Notes: generated from the letters alone by a model not told the origin. 64,000 nt of DNA from Gnetum montanum (GCA_015680685.1 MNCI01015561.1:468418-532417), one strand, 5' to 3'. Shown: positions 10,526 through 22,599, numbered from the stretch's first letter. Translations and numbers: made by a program.

Positions 10526-11355
10526 TGATGAGACGCGACCTGCATGTGCCGCGATATTGCCCATGTGCCCGTAGTAGGAGTCCTAGAGTGAACAGCTCTT
10601 TATTCAAGTAGCATGTAACCTGAACCCAAGTTGTGCACGGCAATAAAGATGAACTTGATTGCATAAACCTTGCAGCACGTGATTTTATTTACTGTTGTTT
10701 ATTTACTGATTTCCTAGTGCGCACAAGCACGACTTGATTACGAGCATTGGTTGCTTGGTTATCTAGTAGCGTATTCCAGGATTCTGTGCTTGGTAATCCC
10801 AGTGGTAGTCCAATGTGTACGGTTAGTCAAGGAATCGGCTACTCATTGCTAGGCTAGAACGTTTGATAAGTACGACTTAGTTATAAGCACCCACGGATGT
10901 GTACGGCTAGCTAAGGAATCGGCTGCTTATCACACTTAAGCTAAATAGGGGCCTCAGTACGACCACTTCAAGCACTTGCGTTACGTGTGGTGATCCCAGT
11001 AACGATTAGCGTTTGGTAAGCCACAGTTGCATAGTTCAGGGTGTGTCCGGTAAGTGGGAACGAATGCTGACGCTAGTTAATCTAGACTTAGGACATTAGT
11101 TAGAGTTAGCTTAGTTTCTCAACCCTTTCCTCTGATAGCATAGAAGATAAACCGAAAAAAACCAAAAAAATCACATACCTCAGACTTGCTTAACTATACA
11201 CCGTGACACTTACAAGCAAGCCTGGGAAGACAACGAACGATTAACCCCAAGTGTTTCTTGTGGCGTTAAGGCATTTAGTCTGCGGAGTTCAACCGGATCG
11301 CGCGTGCACCCTCGTATTTGTATGGTTGAGTGTAGGGGTACCTCGCCACTCATCA
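10526..11355 (+). repeat. 3' LTR of element A
   Basis: Starts TGATGAGACGCG after the polypurine tract and ends CGCCACTCATCA. It lacks 145 bp of U3 (5' LTR 4313-4457) including the TATA box, with the break after GCGATAT. It retains the R/U5 part missing from the 5' copy, with AATAAA at 10642-10647. Full LTR length reconstructed from both copies would be about 975 bp. Confidence 0.92.
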
Positions 11356-11360
11356 CATAG
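11356..11360. repeat. Target site duplication of element A, right copy
   Basis: CATAG, identical to 4276-4280. Confidence 0.95.
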
Positions 11361-14300
11361 CTACAAACTCCTTAAATTGGCTCCAAACCCTAAGTGAAGA
11401 AAAATGTCAAAGATCAAATCTAAGTAAGATCTAAAATAGAACCTAGAATATAAATACTTATATAGATTTGAGAGGGTACAACGACTTGCATGAGGTTTTT
11501 TTTTCTATTTAGGAGGGTTTCCCTCTCTAGTTCTAACTCCTAAATATTAATGGAGCAAATGAATTATTTCTAATGAAAAGATTGCTAGGGTTAAAATAAA
11601 TTGAAAAACCCCTCACAAAAAAACTAAAACTAAAAAGGAAATATAATTAATTCCAAGTCTCTAAAATTAAAATAAATATTATTTCTAAAAAGATAATCAA
11701 CCTTATTTGGCTAAGATGATGATGATATTATTTCTAAAAAGAATCTCTATTGCAATATTACTCTAATAGCGTATCTTAGGTACTATCTAAAAGCTATGTT
11801 AATTTTAAATATTAACTAAGGATCCAAGGATCAAAACTAAACACAGTACACTAAGGTACTATATTGTTTGGTGAGAAGGAAAGGTGGTTGTTATATCAAA
11901 TTTTTTAATTCATCAAAAATCAAGACTAATTGTGGTTTTAACATTGTTCAATGTGAGTTTGAATATTAAAATCCCCAAATATACTATCAGAAGACACATT
12001 CTTAGCTCCCAGAGGTCTCTAGGAACCATTTGGATTCATAACTCAACTTATGGACTTCACTTTTAATGATCCTTAAAAAAGTTTGAGATCAAAATTTTTC
12101 TGAGTTAGAGGTAATGAAAATATTCAATTAAGTTTCCTTCAAAACCTTCAAAATTTTTCTGAGTTAGAGGTAATGAAAATGTTCAAATTTTTTTTGAATT
12201 GTATAATACCTTAAATTATACCTTAAATTACATTTAGTATAATACCTCATTCTTTCAAGTTGCAAGGCTACTTAAGTTATTTCATAAGGAATAAGTTAAG
12301 AAACAAAATCAAGTCTTTCCATCTTGAACGTAATCATTTGATCATATTTTTCTTATGACATAATTATGACTACATCCTTTGATTCATTCCCATTATAAAA
12401 TAAAAATCAAGGAATTTTCTTAATCTTTCTTTTAGTTTATATTTCTTTTATTTTTCTCTCTTTATTTATTTTATATTTATAAATTAGGAAAGTGAAATAT
12501 TTTAGGGTGATACAAGTAGAGAATGAGGATTTACCCTACCTTTATGTAGGTAACTAAACACATAAGATGTCCATAGTGCACTCTAGCTAGAACCAATGAT
12601 TGGTAGTTGGTAGAGCCTTAATTTGCCTTTTTTCATTACCTAAATATTAAGGTAAGTTAATATATGTGATCAATTTATTTCTCTAGATATCTTTTCTACT
12701 TATATTTTATTGTTAGAATAAGTAAGCATAGTTTCAATATTCAACCACATTTTTAAAAAATCAAAGCATTACAACATTGGAGCATAGTGGGAGCACTAGT
12801 GCATGGAGAAAGATCCTTAATGCAAAATCATTCAATGATAAAGACAAGCTAAGTGGGATACTTTATCATGTCACAATTCCCAAATGGTGTCATTCTATAG
12901 CTAAGATGGTGTTATGTAATAAGTGATATAATTATAATAAGAGTGAAAATAACACACTATAATAATAGAAATGTCTCTTGAGGTAACATTTGGGGGTTGA
13001 CATAGGGTATTTATATAGGTAACTTAGAGGTCATGCCAACATGGAGTTACATAGTTGGTAATGGTGAGTAATAGGTATTAGGTGAATCAAGATAGGAAGG
13101 TAACTAGCCATTCCTTCTAGTCAAATATAGGCCTAACCATAGTGTCAATGTTGGATTGCCTCTAAGAAATAGATGTCAAAGGAAGATAACCCTAAGTAAC
13201 CCTTAATACACTCATTTATTTCTAATTTTTTTAATCATTATTATAAGTTTGGATAATTTTTTTAACTAATTATTTTTCTTTTGACACCATAAATGATATT
13301 ACTCTTAACCTCTTCAACTAAGTACTAAATTCATTTTGATATTGAAATGATTATTGAATGCTAATCCTTGGAACCATATCCATTTCATACTTATTTTTTA
13401 ATAGTAGGAGACAAAAACTTTATGACTTATTAACCATAACTTCATAATGTACTACCATTGCTAAGTAGAGTTGAACTTTCTTTATACTATTTTTCACTCT
13501 AGAGGATAAGGCCTTACTATTAGAAGTATCACCATGAGCTTTTAATTTAAGTGATGAAAGTAATGATGGTAATGTTGTTTTAGACACATTGTTTTCCAAG
13601 GACATAGAATTGGAAGCCTTGATATTAGTCTTCTTCTTAGATGATCTTCATATTTATCAATGCCCTCTACCACCATGAACTATTTTCTCAAATGCATGGT
13701 ATACACATCCTATAAAATTTTATAGCTTGAGAATAAATCTACGAAAAAAAATAGAATATTTGAACTTGAAAAAATCAATTTTATTTCTCTCTTATCATCA
13801 TATAAAAATAAATGATCTTAATCTCAAAAATGAAATTACTAAATATCATTGTTTTCCATACGATTCATGAAATATGGGGGAAATATTTATAAACTCTAAA
13901 TTTCAAAATTTAAATAAATATGGGTAAAAATGACTTACCATAAATACTTTTAAAGTAAAGAATTAAAGATTAAATTTCTCACTACCATAGGACTTCAAAA
14001 TTATAAAGACTGTAATCACTTAAAAGTGTTAAGGTCATAATTTTTCAAAACCAAGCTAACTAACAAATGATTGAAGGGTACCTATGCTTATGACCATGTA
14101 ACTATAGTTAATTAATGATCTTCCATGTGATTACAAATGGCTCCAAAGTAAGATTCTCAAGTAGGTAGACCTTCACAGTTGAGGGAGAAACACCTAAGGG
14201 GAAGGTAAGAATAGTAACAATAACTAGCAAAGTAGGTAGCAAAGGCAACTCATACAAATGGACTCCTAAGGAAAGAACTTAAGGCTAAATTTATTTGACA
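11361..14300. other. AT-rich DNA, no gene recognised
   Basis: This continues the sequence interrupted by element A. It is AT-rich, with short ORFs and no recognisable protein motif, LTR end or primer-binding site. A 38-bp direct repeat at 59-bp spacing (12090-12127 and 12149-12186, caaaatttttctgagttaga...) is the only clear structure. Part of the right end may belong to the decayed element whose aORF fragment follows. Confidence 0.55.
12090..12186. repeat. Direct repeat, 38 bp at 59-bp spacing
   Basis: Two copies of caaaatttttctgagttaga followed by ggtaatgaaaat and ttcaa differ at a single base. This is a local duplication in otherwise unrecognised DNA. Confidence 0.8.
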
Positions 14301-15026
14301 AATTTCCATTACAAAGATAGGATAGTCTAGGCAAGAAAAAATTCCTAGGCCTAGATCAAACCTTGAAATCCTGCTCATAGAGGCATGCTTGGAGAAGGTC
14401 TAGAACAAGGAAGTTTTAAGCACATTCCTTTAAGAGGTAAACTTTGAAGCATTCCTAGAATTCATACCCAAGGAGGTTTGGACATAGTTGCAGGCATCCC
14501 CACTTTGGTCCATTATTTCCACTAGTGGGGAATTATACCTTTATGATACTTATCACTTTTGAAAATTTTATTAATAAGAAGCCCCTATTAAAATCAAGGA
14601 TATTACCATATCCTACATGGTAAAGGTCAAAGTAGAGGCCTTGAAATTACCTAATGTAGGGGGAAAAATCATAGAGGTTTCAAGCTAAACGAATGCAAAG
14701 GTAAAGAAAGAATGGACTCAGTGATGCTATGAAGTGAATTACAAGGATGATGGTTCCTTAATAAAAGTAAAATTCTACTTAAAGATCATACCCTATCATC
14801 TAAAAGCAATGATATCGCCAAGAAAAATCACATTATTATATGCTCAAGTATTTGCATCTTTAAGTGAAAATTTCACTATCAACCTCTCCCAAATAATCTT
14901 TCTTGAGATAAAGAAAAGATTCAAGGAGAATGAAAATGATAGGAAGACATTCCTTTCTTATGCCTCTTTAGAAAATTATGTAAAGGGGGAGGGATTTCCT
15001 ACTACATGAATGGTGTGGTATGTACG
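14300..15026 (+). pseudogene. Fragment of retroelement additional ORF (aORF), homologous to that of element F
   Basis: Read in the frame of the ORF at 14734-15009 and continued upstream through stops, the translation aligns almost without gaps to the F aORF at 52690-53260. Paired blocks include LKLPNVGGKIIEVS versus LGLPEIGADVAEIS, CYEVNYKDDGSL versus CYRMDCKEFGTL, and INLSQIIFLEIKKRF versus INLPHLLFLEIEKRF. The style recalls the 'putative plant transposon protein' domain found in extra ORFs of plant LTR elements; this assignment is from memory. The fragment is cut at 15026 by the LTR of element G. The rest of the parent element was not recognised. Confidence 0.75.
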
Positions 15027-15874
15027 TGATGAGAGCAGTTACTCTAGTGGTTTATTCTAATTACTAGAGTGGTAGTTTTTCTAATTATTAGAGTAGTTGC
15101 ACCCAAGCCTATAAATACAATGCCCAGGTGCACAATTTAGGAGGAAGTCTTGGGGGGAAGTCTTGGAAGGAAGTCTTTCAAGGAAAGTCTTTTAGAAGTC
15201 TTTTAGGAGTCAAGTAGTGAAACTTTCGTAGTTAGAGTATTTTCCAAGTGCCTGCAATAGGAGGTCTAAGTGTGGATAGATCTTTATTTGAGCATTGTGT
15301 ACCTAAGCACACCTTGTGTACAACAATAAAGGCGAGCTCTTGGATTCATCTTTGCAGCACTTGAGATTTGTTTTCTTACTCATGTCCTTTATTTTATTTT
15401 CTTTTGCATTTATTTTATTTTATTATTTTATTTTATTTTATGCACTTTACATTTTTGTTATTAGCACACACACAATATGATCACTTTGAGCATGCGTGTA
15501 ACACTTGGTAACCCAGTAACAATTAGCGTTTGGTAATCCCAGTAGTGTTGCGCTGGTTCAGGATGTGTACAGAAAGTGAGAACAGATACTAGTGTTAGGA
15601 TTAGTTTAAAGCCTAGTTAATCAGTAGTTAAGTTAAATAAGTCACTTAGTTATCTTTCTCTCTCCTCCCTTATTAGCAGCAGGACATAAAAGCTATAAAA
15701 ATTATATGCCTCAAACTTACTTAACCATACAATCATGACATACAACTAAGTTTGGGAAGACAACGATCAACCAACCCATCCTTCTTCCACAAGGGTGCAT
15801 AAGCAGAAAGTTCTTGGAATTTTGAAATGCTTGTATTCATATGGTTTAGCGTAGGGGTACCTCACCGCTTATCA
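15027..15874 (+). repeat. 5' LTR of element G
   Basis: Starts TGATGAGAGC and ends CACCGCTTATCA. U3 has repeated 'actctagtgg / attactagag' units (15040-15095), then TATAAATA at 15111-15118, a stretch of repeated 'ggaagtctt' units, an 'acaataaaggcgagctc' polyadenylation region near 15325, and the conserved U5 end gtaggggtacctca. Confidence 0.9.
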
Positions 15875-15875
15875 T

Positions 15876-15893
15876 TGGAGCCATTGTCGGGGA
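15876..15893 (+). other. Primer-binding site of element G
   Basis: TGGAGCCATTGTCGGGGA follows the LTR after one base and matches the tRNA-Asp-type sites of A, D and F with a few changes. Confidence 0.85.
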
Positions 15894-16010
15894 CTTAGTT
15901 GTTTGTGTGCTAACTAGAACATAGGAAATCATTCACATCATTGGAATGAATCCTTAGAGTTGACTGAGAAAATAATAAACAAGAATACATTGCACACTGA
16001 ATAGAAAAGT

Positions 16011-17935
16011 ATGTCTCCTTCATCATATGAAAGTGCCTCACTGCCTAGGTCTGAAACAGGAAATAATCAGCGACATAATACATATGACGTTGATCTGCTA
16101 GTTTCTCAACAAGTTCGAGTGGTATATATTCATCCCAATGAATATATACTAGACTTCACCTTTATCCTTCATTAAGACAAACAATTGCATTGGCAAGACT
16201 TAGAAGGTAACATAGTGTTACCTCCTGATTGTTCAATCTTGAGCATGCTTCTTCATGCTCTCACACGAATTGGCATGCCGCACTTACACGTAGAATATGT
16301 TGTGCAAGACCATGACTCAAGAGAATACTATTCTACAGAAGCACGACGTCAAAGGGACTTGCAACAGGAGAGACATCATAAGTCTTTGAAGGGTAAGTGT
16401 TCCCAGGATGTCCCACATGTCTTAGGTGAAAATGAGGGTGGTGAACCTACCTCAGGCAGTTGGCCACACAACGATGTTCCTCCCCTTAACTTTGGAAAAG
16501 GGGTTGTGTATCAGGACCTTCATTCCACTATTCATAACCCAGGTCCTGATACCCATGGGCACAAAGGGTCCAAAAAAGGGACTCGAACTCATGATAAAGG
16601 TGGACATTCTAATCACAATCATGATTGGGGCTAAGACCATAGAAGAGAAGGTAGCAGACACCATCATGGTGACAGTTCTCCTTCTTCCTCACCACCATCA
16701 TCTCCTTCACCCTCTCCTTCAATATATGGACGTGGTCATAAAGAAAAATACCATGGGGATAAATGTAGGCAAAGTGGAAGACATAGACAAAACAATCAGG
16801 AAAGGGGACAAGGGCACTTTAGAGAGTCACGACATAGAAGAAGGGAGAGTAGGGAACAATGTAGGCATCATAGATGCCATGGATGAGATCATCACGATGA
16901 ACCCCTACTCGCTACTCGAAGTATGTTGGACATAAATGAGGTTGTTAGAATTCCAATAAGGCACCAGAAAGATAGTAGGATTAAGAGATTAGATATTAAC
17001 AATATCTCATGATTTGAAGGGGGATACAATGCTGATCCTCAGAATCACTTACAAGCATTCCACGATGCATGTGCCTTACAAAATATAGAGAATGAGTGGC
17101 AAAAACTTAAGTTGTTTCCATGGATACTAGTTAAAGAAATCTAACGTTGGTACCAGTCTTTAGAACCAAAATCCATTCGTAGGTGAAGTACTATGTTAGA
17201 ACTATTTAATGACAAGTACCAAACGTACTCCTAAGTGTCTAACCTACGAAGGAAAATCCAAGGCTGGAAACAAGGAGGACATGAACCCTTAGATGCTACC
17301 ATGGGCTAATATTATGCATTGTTACATCATTGTCCTGGCCATGGTTATTCGCAAAGGGATCAACTACGTCATCTTGTGCATGGGCTTAGGCATGAAACGA
17401 GAAGAACCCTTGGGACTTATGCCCAAGGAATACTATCTGAGCTTAGGTCCCATCAAATCCAAAGACTGTTGGAGCAAGTTGCTAAGGAAGAAGGTGAGCT
17501 ATAGAAGAGAGAAGGTGTGAAAGAGTATAACCAAGATCTTTCCCTACAGAAGAGGGGAGAAAGATTTTGTGAGGATGAAGAAGAGTCATCACTCGAAGAG
17601 ATGGTGAATAGGAAAACTTTTCCTATCCAAAAGATGACATTAGAAGTTTCGGCAAAGATAGACCAAATGTGGGATTCTCTAGACAATAGATTTAAAACTA
17701 TTCTTAAAATAGGAGAGGAGTCTAGAGAGCAAGGTAGTGATAGCGAAAAAAGAAAAAAGAGAGAAGCTGAACATGCACATAGCAAGGGTAAGGGCAAAGT
17801 TGCCATCATTGAAAAGGTTGTTGATTTGGAAACAAACAATGATAGTGGATGTGAGATATGTTAATGTGACCATCCTAAGGGATGTTGCCCTATAATCTCA
17901 CATTTACAGAAGTCTGAGGTGTATGCACTCAACCA
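16011..17935 (+). pseudogene. gag of element G, decayed and truncated
   Basis: Begins with ATG at 16011 (MSPSS...) in the same place relative to the primer-binding site as the other gags. It contains the IHPNEYILDFTFILH block, a His/Ser-rich stretch, the gag core (GGYNADPQNHLQAFHDAC), the RHLVHGLRHETRRTLGTYAQ segment and the start of the CEIC knuckle. Many in-frame stops and frame changes are present, several of the CAA/CAG/TGG-to-stop type. The sequence stops shortly after the knuckle; the protease is missing. Confidence 0.85.
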
Positions 17936-19671
17936 AGTTCTTGTTATATTCCTCTACACTTTCCTATTTATTACTGCCCCTTCTTCTTTTTCCACCTATT
18001 TGATCAACATTTAGATTTGATGAACTCACATTTTAAAAATTCTTCCTTAGGGATAGACCTAAAGAGTTTCCCTTATTTTGTTTCAGAGCCCATCTATGAT
18101 ATGGTGAAGTTGTTCCCTTTAAAAGAACCCATGGACTAGGCATCAATGCAAGAAAGAGTAGTACCTACCTAGAGCCACATCTACGGAATAATGATCTCAT
18201 TGCTTTCATCCTTGGATTTTCTTCCTCAGGTTGGACACTCTTAAGTATATTTAATACTTGTCATTGAATAGCTCTAACATGGTACTCCTTCTATGAATAG
18301 ATCTCGATTCCAAAAATTGATACCAGCTTTCTACTTCTTTGATATGGTGAAGTTGTTCCCTTTAAAAGAACCCATGGACTAGGCATCAATGCAAGAAAGA
18401 GTAGTACCTACCTAGAGCCACATCTTAAGTATATTTAATACTTGTCATTGAATAGCTCTAACATGGTACTCCTTCTATGAATAGATCTTGATTCCAAAAA
18501 TTGATACCAGCTTTCTACTTCTTTGATAAGTGCCCATAGGAATAATTTCTACCTCTTATTCTAAATGTTCTATAAGAAGTAGGCATCATGGAAAGCTTGT
18601 AGATGATGTTTTGGATTAGCATTATATCCTCCTTCAAATTTGGGAATATTATTCATACTCAACCTTTTGATCCTACACTCTCTTTGATGCTTGTGAAGAT
18701 TTTGACTAATTCTAAAATATTCAACATGTTTCTAATAACCAACAATGGTTCATCATTATCATCACATCCACAATGGCTCCTATTATGACCATACCTCCTA
18801 TGGCAAGTTCTCTTGTGCCTTCTTTCTCAATCATGCTTCTCCTACTCTTTGATTTGACTTTGATCCTAATTTCTAACATCATGATGTGACCTTCTATCAT
18901 CTCTATCTCGATCCTAATCACCCTTATCTCTATCTCTATCATGGCTCCACTTATCACAATTTAATAATGATGAGGATGGTAAAGTTAAAGAACTAGGAGA
19001 ATGATGTCATATGGTCCTTCTCTTTTGGTCCTTAGCATGATCGTTCCCATTACCTTTATCCTTCTCTTTATCATTCTCTTTGTCCTTGGATGAATGACTA
19101 TATCTTTTTAAGGTTTTTTAGCCTTTGGACTCCATCCTCTCTTCACCAAAGTTCTTCAAGCTTGAATGCAACCGTTGGTGAAGGATGTCCTTCTCAAAAA
19201 AGGAAGGAGAATATTTGTACTGAGAGTTCCTAGAAAAGAAATCAACACCCTCTTTATGCAACTATAGGAATAATGGTGTTCGGATTCATTTTTCCTTTGA
19301 GACTTCATAGCAAGCCTCCATGCATTTTTCTTTGTGAAGCTACACTTCTATAGGTGGATAATCTATAGAGACTTAAGCTATTGGTTCATACTCAAGCCCC
19401 ATTGTTTCAATGCCTAGTCTCATGAGTTGGATCATGAGCATGGTTGAAATAGATTGCTAGGAGATAACACATTACTATTGTCCATATCTCTCCAGTGTAA
19501 CTACTCACCCTAGTGAAGGATGAAGGAAAATTCTATATAATAAGGATCCATATGGGCATAAACTACCTTCAGCTATTGAGGCTTCTCACCAATAATCCTC
19601 TGCATCCTCTCCTATTACTTATTGGAACTATGTCCACGTGGTGAAGATTCATTCTTGCAAGTAGAAGCCAT
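17936..19671 (-). pseudogene. gag of element H, heavily decayed
   Basis: The start codon complement is at 19669-19671 (MASTCKNES). A VVYAHMDPYYIEFSFI block corresponds to the conserved tyrosine/phenylalanine-rich N-terminal block of the other gags. Further down come a charged Arg/Asp-rich stretch and the gag core. Stops and frame changes are frequent, and an internal tandem duplication (18098-18524) adds extra sequence. It ends at the junction with G. Confidence 0.75.
18098..18524. repeat. Tandem duplication, 243-bp unit with deletion in one copy
   Basis: The block starting gatatggtgaagttgttccc at 18098 recurs at 18341. The second copy lacks about 59 bp (acggaataat... to ...ggacactct) found in the first. 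Apart from this the copies are nearly identical, so the duplication is younger than the rest of element H. Confidence 0.85.
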
Positions 19672-19815
19672 TTTAGTAATATGTGTTAAGTGTACCTTGA
19701 AATGATTTTGTTATTATTATTATGATGAATGAAATATATTTTGTTATGTTTTCCTTACAATGCTTTTGTATGAATTTACTATTTAATGATATTTACCATA
19801 CTTAGCTAAACAAAG

Positions 19816-19833
19816 ATCCCAACAATGGCACCA
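19816..19833 (-). other. Primer-binding site of element H
   Basis: On the minus strand the site reads TGGTGCCATTGTTGGGAT, a decayed tRNA-Asp-type site next to the LTR end at 19835. Confidence 0.7.
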
Positions 19834-19834
19834 A

Positions 19835-20019
19835 TGATGACAGTAGGTACCCCCTACACCCAAACATACAAATCATAAGCATACAAATTAAATTTTGTAA
19901 AATTAGTTACCTAAGTTGTTAATATCATTAAATAGTGAATCATGTAGTTGTAAGTCATTCTCTTCTTAATCCACACTTGTATTTTAATTGTATACATAGT
20001 CAAGTATGGTTAAATTATA
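19835..20019 (-). repeat. 5' LTR fragment of element H
   Basis: The minus strand ends ...GTGTAGGGGGTACC...GTCATCA next to the primer-binding site, matching the conserved U5 end of the other LTRs. Similarity fades toward 20019, where the LTR end of element I appears to begin. Confidence 0.65.
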
Positions 20020-21104
20020 TGTAGCATCTAAAAACGTTGGTGGCTAGAACACCGAGAGGTTGTCAGGCACACAGCCTAACCCCGAGTCCGTGGGAGGGTG
20101 ATGCTAGAGAAAATGGAAATGGGGTGCCCTGAGCGGTCTAGTCAATCAATCAAGAACTTATGTGATGTCAAATAACCGTTCGTAGATAATGACTTTTAAG
20201 CGTCACATATAAGAGTTCGACATAAGTAGGCGTGCAACATGTATAACAGCAAGAGAATGAGTGTAGGTGCATATGACAATACAAAGAAATAGATACGCTA
20301 ACAATTTAAAATGCTATAGAAAAAGAATGAAATGAGAGTGTGAGTTAAGAAATGCACCACGATGTGGCTTTTGATTGAATGATGTGTACAATTGGTGTGC
20401 AGTGTAAAAAAAAGTAGCTAGGTAGCAGGGCAATATGATCATGCTCTCTAGAGTCCTACATATGTGAAGTTGATGCTTACTGGCCTGAACGTTGCTACGC
20501 TGTGCTTGGGCAAGTGTCATGTTCAAGCATGGGAGTGGAACAGGGATTTGGAAGACTAATGCCAAGATTTGCCGCTCATCAGCCTTCTACTCACCAATCT
20601 TCTTCCGAGGACCTCTACAAAAGCCAACCCTTAGAATGTCATTTATTGGGGTGTTTATAGAGCCAAGGTTGAGGGAGAGACATGGTTTGGATGACACGTA
20701 TCCTAGGTCCCACGTAGCACAAACGTGGATGTGCCACACTAGTGTGCTACACCCAACGTGTGGTGCTACACTGATGTGCTACTCTGAATGGAACAAGAAC
20801 AAGACTAAGAACATCTATCCAACTGTGACCACATTGCCCAAACTACATGTGCCAAAATCTAAAATTGCCACATCTTTACAAGTGTCTAGAACAAATGCAA
20901 ATTGGAGCCTATGCTCCAGGACTACATCTTCCCTTCTCTTTTGAGTAGGATCAAGCATAGGGACAACTTTTGGGGATCAACAAGGGGTGCAAAAAATAAA
21001 ACCAACTGCTGATCTTGGCTGTCGAGGAGATGCTGAAGCATAAATAACCATCGACGATGAGTTCTTGAACTCTTGGAGATGTCCCAAGGATTCTTCTCAA
21101 GTGT

Positions 21105-22080
21105 TACGCTATCTACGCTATCCAATGTAGCTAAGTAGTGTAGACACTGGCCCACTATGCTGTGCTATGCTACACAACATAGCACACCTTTGTGAATAAA
21201 TTTTTTTAAAAATTGAGAGCACCATTCTAAGACCCAACAAGGCAAGCAACTTCAACAATCGGCAATAATGCTTTTCATGTTGAAAGAGCCTAAGACCTCC
21301 TAGTTTCATTCTTGAGACACTTTTGACCTTGATATGTCTCCTACGCTATGCTACATTGTGTAACGTAGCATAGCGTAGCACCTAATTTTGGATGAATTTT
21401 AACTCAACCTACAATGCTCTGCCATGGCACCTTGATCATGTTCTAAAGGCCAAGTGGGACAAGTAGTCTTAGAGGTCAAAGAATGGTGAAATTCATTTTT
21501 CATGTCAACAAAACTTGAGAAAATATTTTGGTACACTGGCACCTTACTACGCTGTGTAGTGTAGCATAGCGTAGCACCCCAAATTAGGATGACTTTCATG
21601 AAACTTGCCTTATTTTTCCACGTCATGCTGATCATACTTCGAAGATGCAATAGGACAAGCATCCTTGGAAACCAAAGAATTGCCAAATGCACCTTCTACG
21701 TCTGGCCCAACACTTGGGAAAATTTCAACATATCATGGCCTACTATGCTATCTACGTTGTGCAGTGTAGCAAAGCATAATAGGTCAAAAATAGAAAATTT
21801 GCCAAACTATTTTGTCCATCCTGAACACTTTCGATAGCTCCTAGCTTGGCACTTAGGTGGACTGGCAACCGGGACAACCCAAAAGATAGAAAATTTGTCA
21901 AACTATATAGTCCACCCCCAATGCTTCGTTTGTGCAAACTAGCCTTGCAACTAGGTGCTACGTTGACTATGTTAAGGAATGTAGCAGACTGGCCCAAAGA
22001 GAACTTTGTAGGCTTTTGGACTTCTAAGGTGCCATGCGATCTATGTGGCCCAATGTAACACCATACTTGGAGAGGTTTTG
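21105..22080. repeat. About 205-bp tandem repeats, each with a CTACGCTATGCTAC hairpin
   Basis: Variants of ctacgctatgctac recur near 21158, 21341, 21547, 21740 and 21958, a spacing of about 180-210 bp. Sequence between them also aligns, for example 'aaattaggatgactttcatg' against 'aattttggatgaattttaac'. At 21341-21378 the motif forms a perfect 14-bp inverted repeat with a 10-base loop. The units are diverged and lie in the presumed U3. Confidence 0.75.
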
Positions 22081-22527
22081 CCCAGGTTTCAAGACTTGGA
22101 CAAATCTGACACTGAGTCACAAGAGCCCAAAATTGAGGGTGTTTCATTGGCTCCTCTTTGTCGACATCTAGAGGATTTTCCCAAGAGACATCGATAAAGA
22201 ATACGAAACATCATAATGAACATGACACCAACACTGTTCGTCAATGCCTACTTAGATGATGCTTTACTGTGCTTGAGAGTGCTAGGAAAGTGAAGTATGA
22301 TAGAGAATAGGGGATGGGTTTGAGGAGATGGAGTCAAGGAAAAAGTGTAGGATGTGATGCCATGAGAACTATTGCCATAGTGTGATCCCTCATCTAAGTT
22401 CTTATGAGGGAGTTAGCATGCATGGATGTCTTTCCCCTTTGGATTTTGACCTCTCCCCAGAGTGCTTAGAGATGGTTGATCCAAGGCTGAGATGATTGCA
22501 AAGTGGCAACTGTGCCATTTGACTTGG

Positions 22528-22592
22528 GAACTTATCTTCTTTTCTTTTCTTTTTTCCCTTTTCTTTCTTTTCTCTCTCTTTTTTTTCGAGGA
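22528..22592. repeat. Polypyrimidine tract
   Basis: About 65 bases almost wholly C and T on the plus strand. On the strand of element I this is a long purine run, which might be an expanded polypurine tract; that role is a guess because no sharp LTR border follows it. Confidence 0.5.
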
Positions 22593-22599
22593 AATTGCA

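Larger units (their letters stand above)
4281..11355 (+). mobile_element. Element A: complete non-autonomous Athila-like Ty3/gypsy LTR element
   Basis: A 7.1-kb unit bounded by LTRs (4281-5034 and 10526-11355) and by perfect CATAG target duplications. Internally it has a tRNA-Asp-type primer-binding site, one gag-protease reading frame (5184-8524, with one stop and one frameshift) and a 2-kb non-coding tail ending in a polypurine tract. No reverse transcriptase, RNase H or integrase sequence is present, so it would need enzymes supplied by a pol-bearing relative such as the family of element F. LTR copies are similar over shared parts and the ORFs are long, making A the youngest element here. 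It interrupts a sequence reading ...tttgcatag / ctacaaactc... Confidence 0.93.
15027..17935 (+). mobile_element. Element G: 5' half of an Athila-like element (LTR, PBS, gag)
   Basis: It comprises an 848-bp 5' LTR, a tRNA-Asp-type primer-binding site and a decayed gag, and ends abruptly after the zinc-knuckle region at about 17935. No protease, pol or 3' LTR follows in this orientation. Instead the sequence switches directly to gag of element H on the opposite strand. Confidence 0.85.
17936..20019 (-). mobile_element. Element H: 5' half of an Athila-like element, inverted relative to G
   Basis: Read on the minus strand from the right, it has a piece of 5' LTR (19835-20019), a primer-binding site (19816-19833) and gag (19671 down to 17936), which breaks off at an ESVEEYN-like motif. 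It therefore mirrors G: two 5' halves meet in their gags. The LTR piece is too diverged from G's for a recent palindromic duplication. Confidence 0.75.

Noticed and set aside
21105-22080. CRISPR-like array because of regularly spaced palindromic repeats
   Set aside because: Spacers are themselves repeats, the spacing is about 205 bp, and the context is plant retrotransposon DNA.
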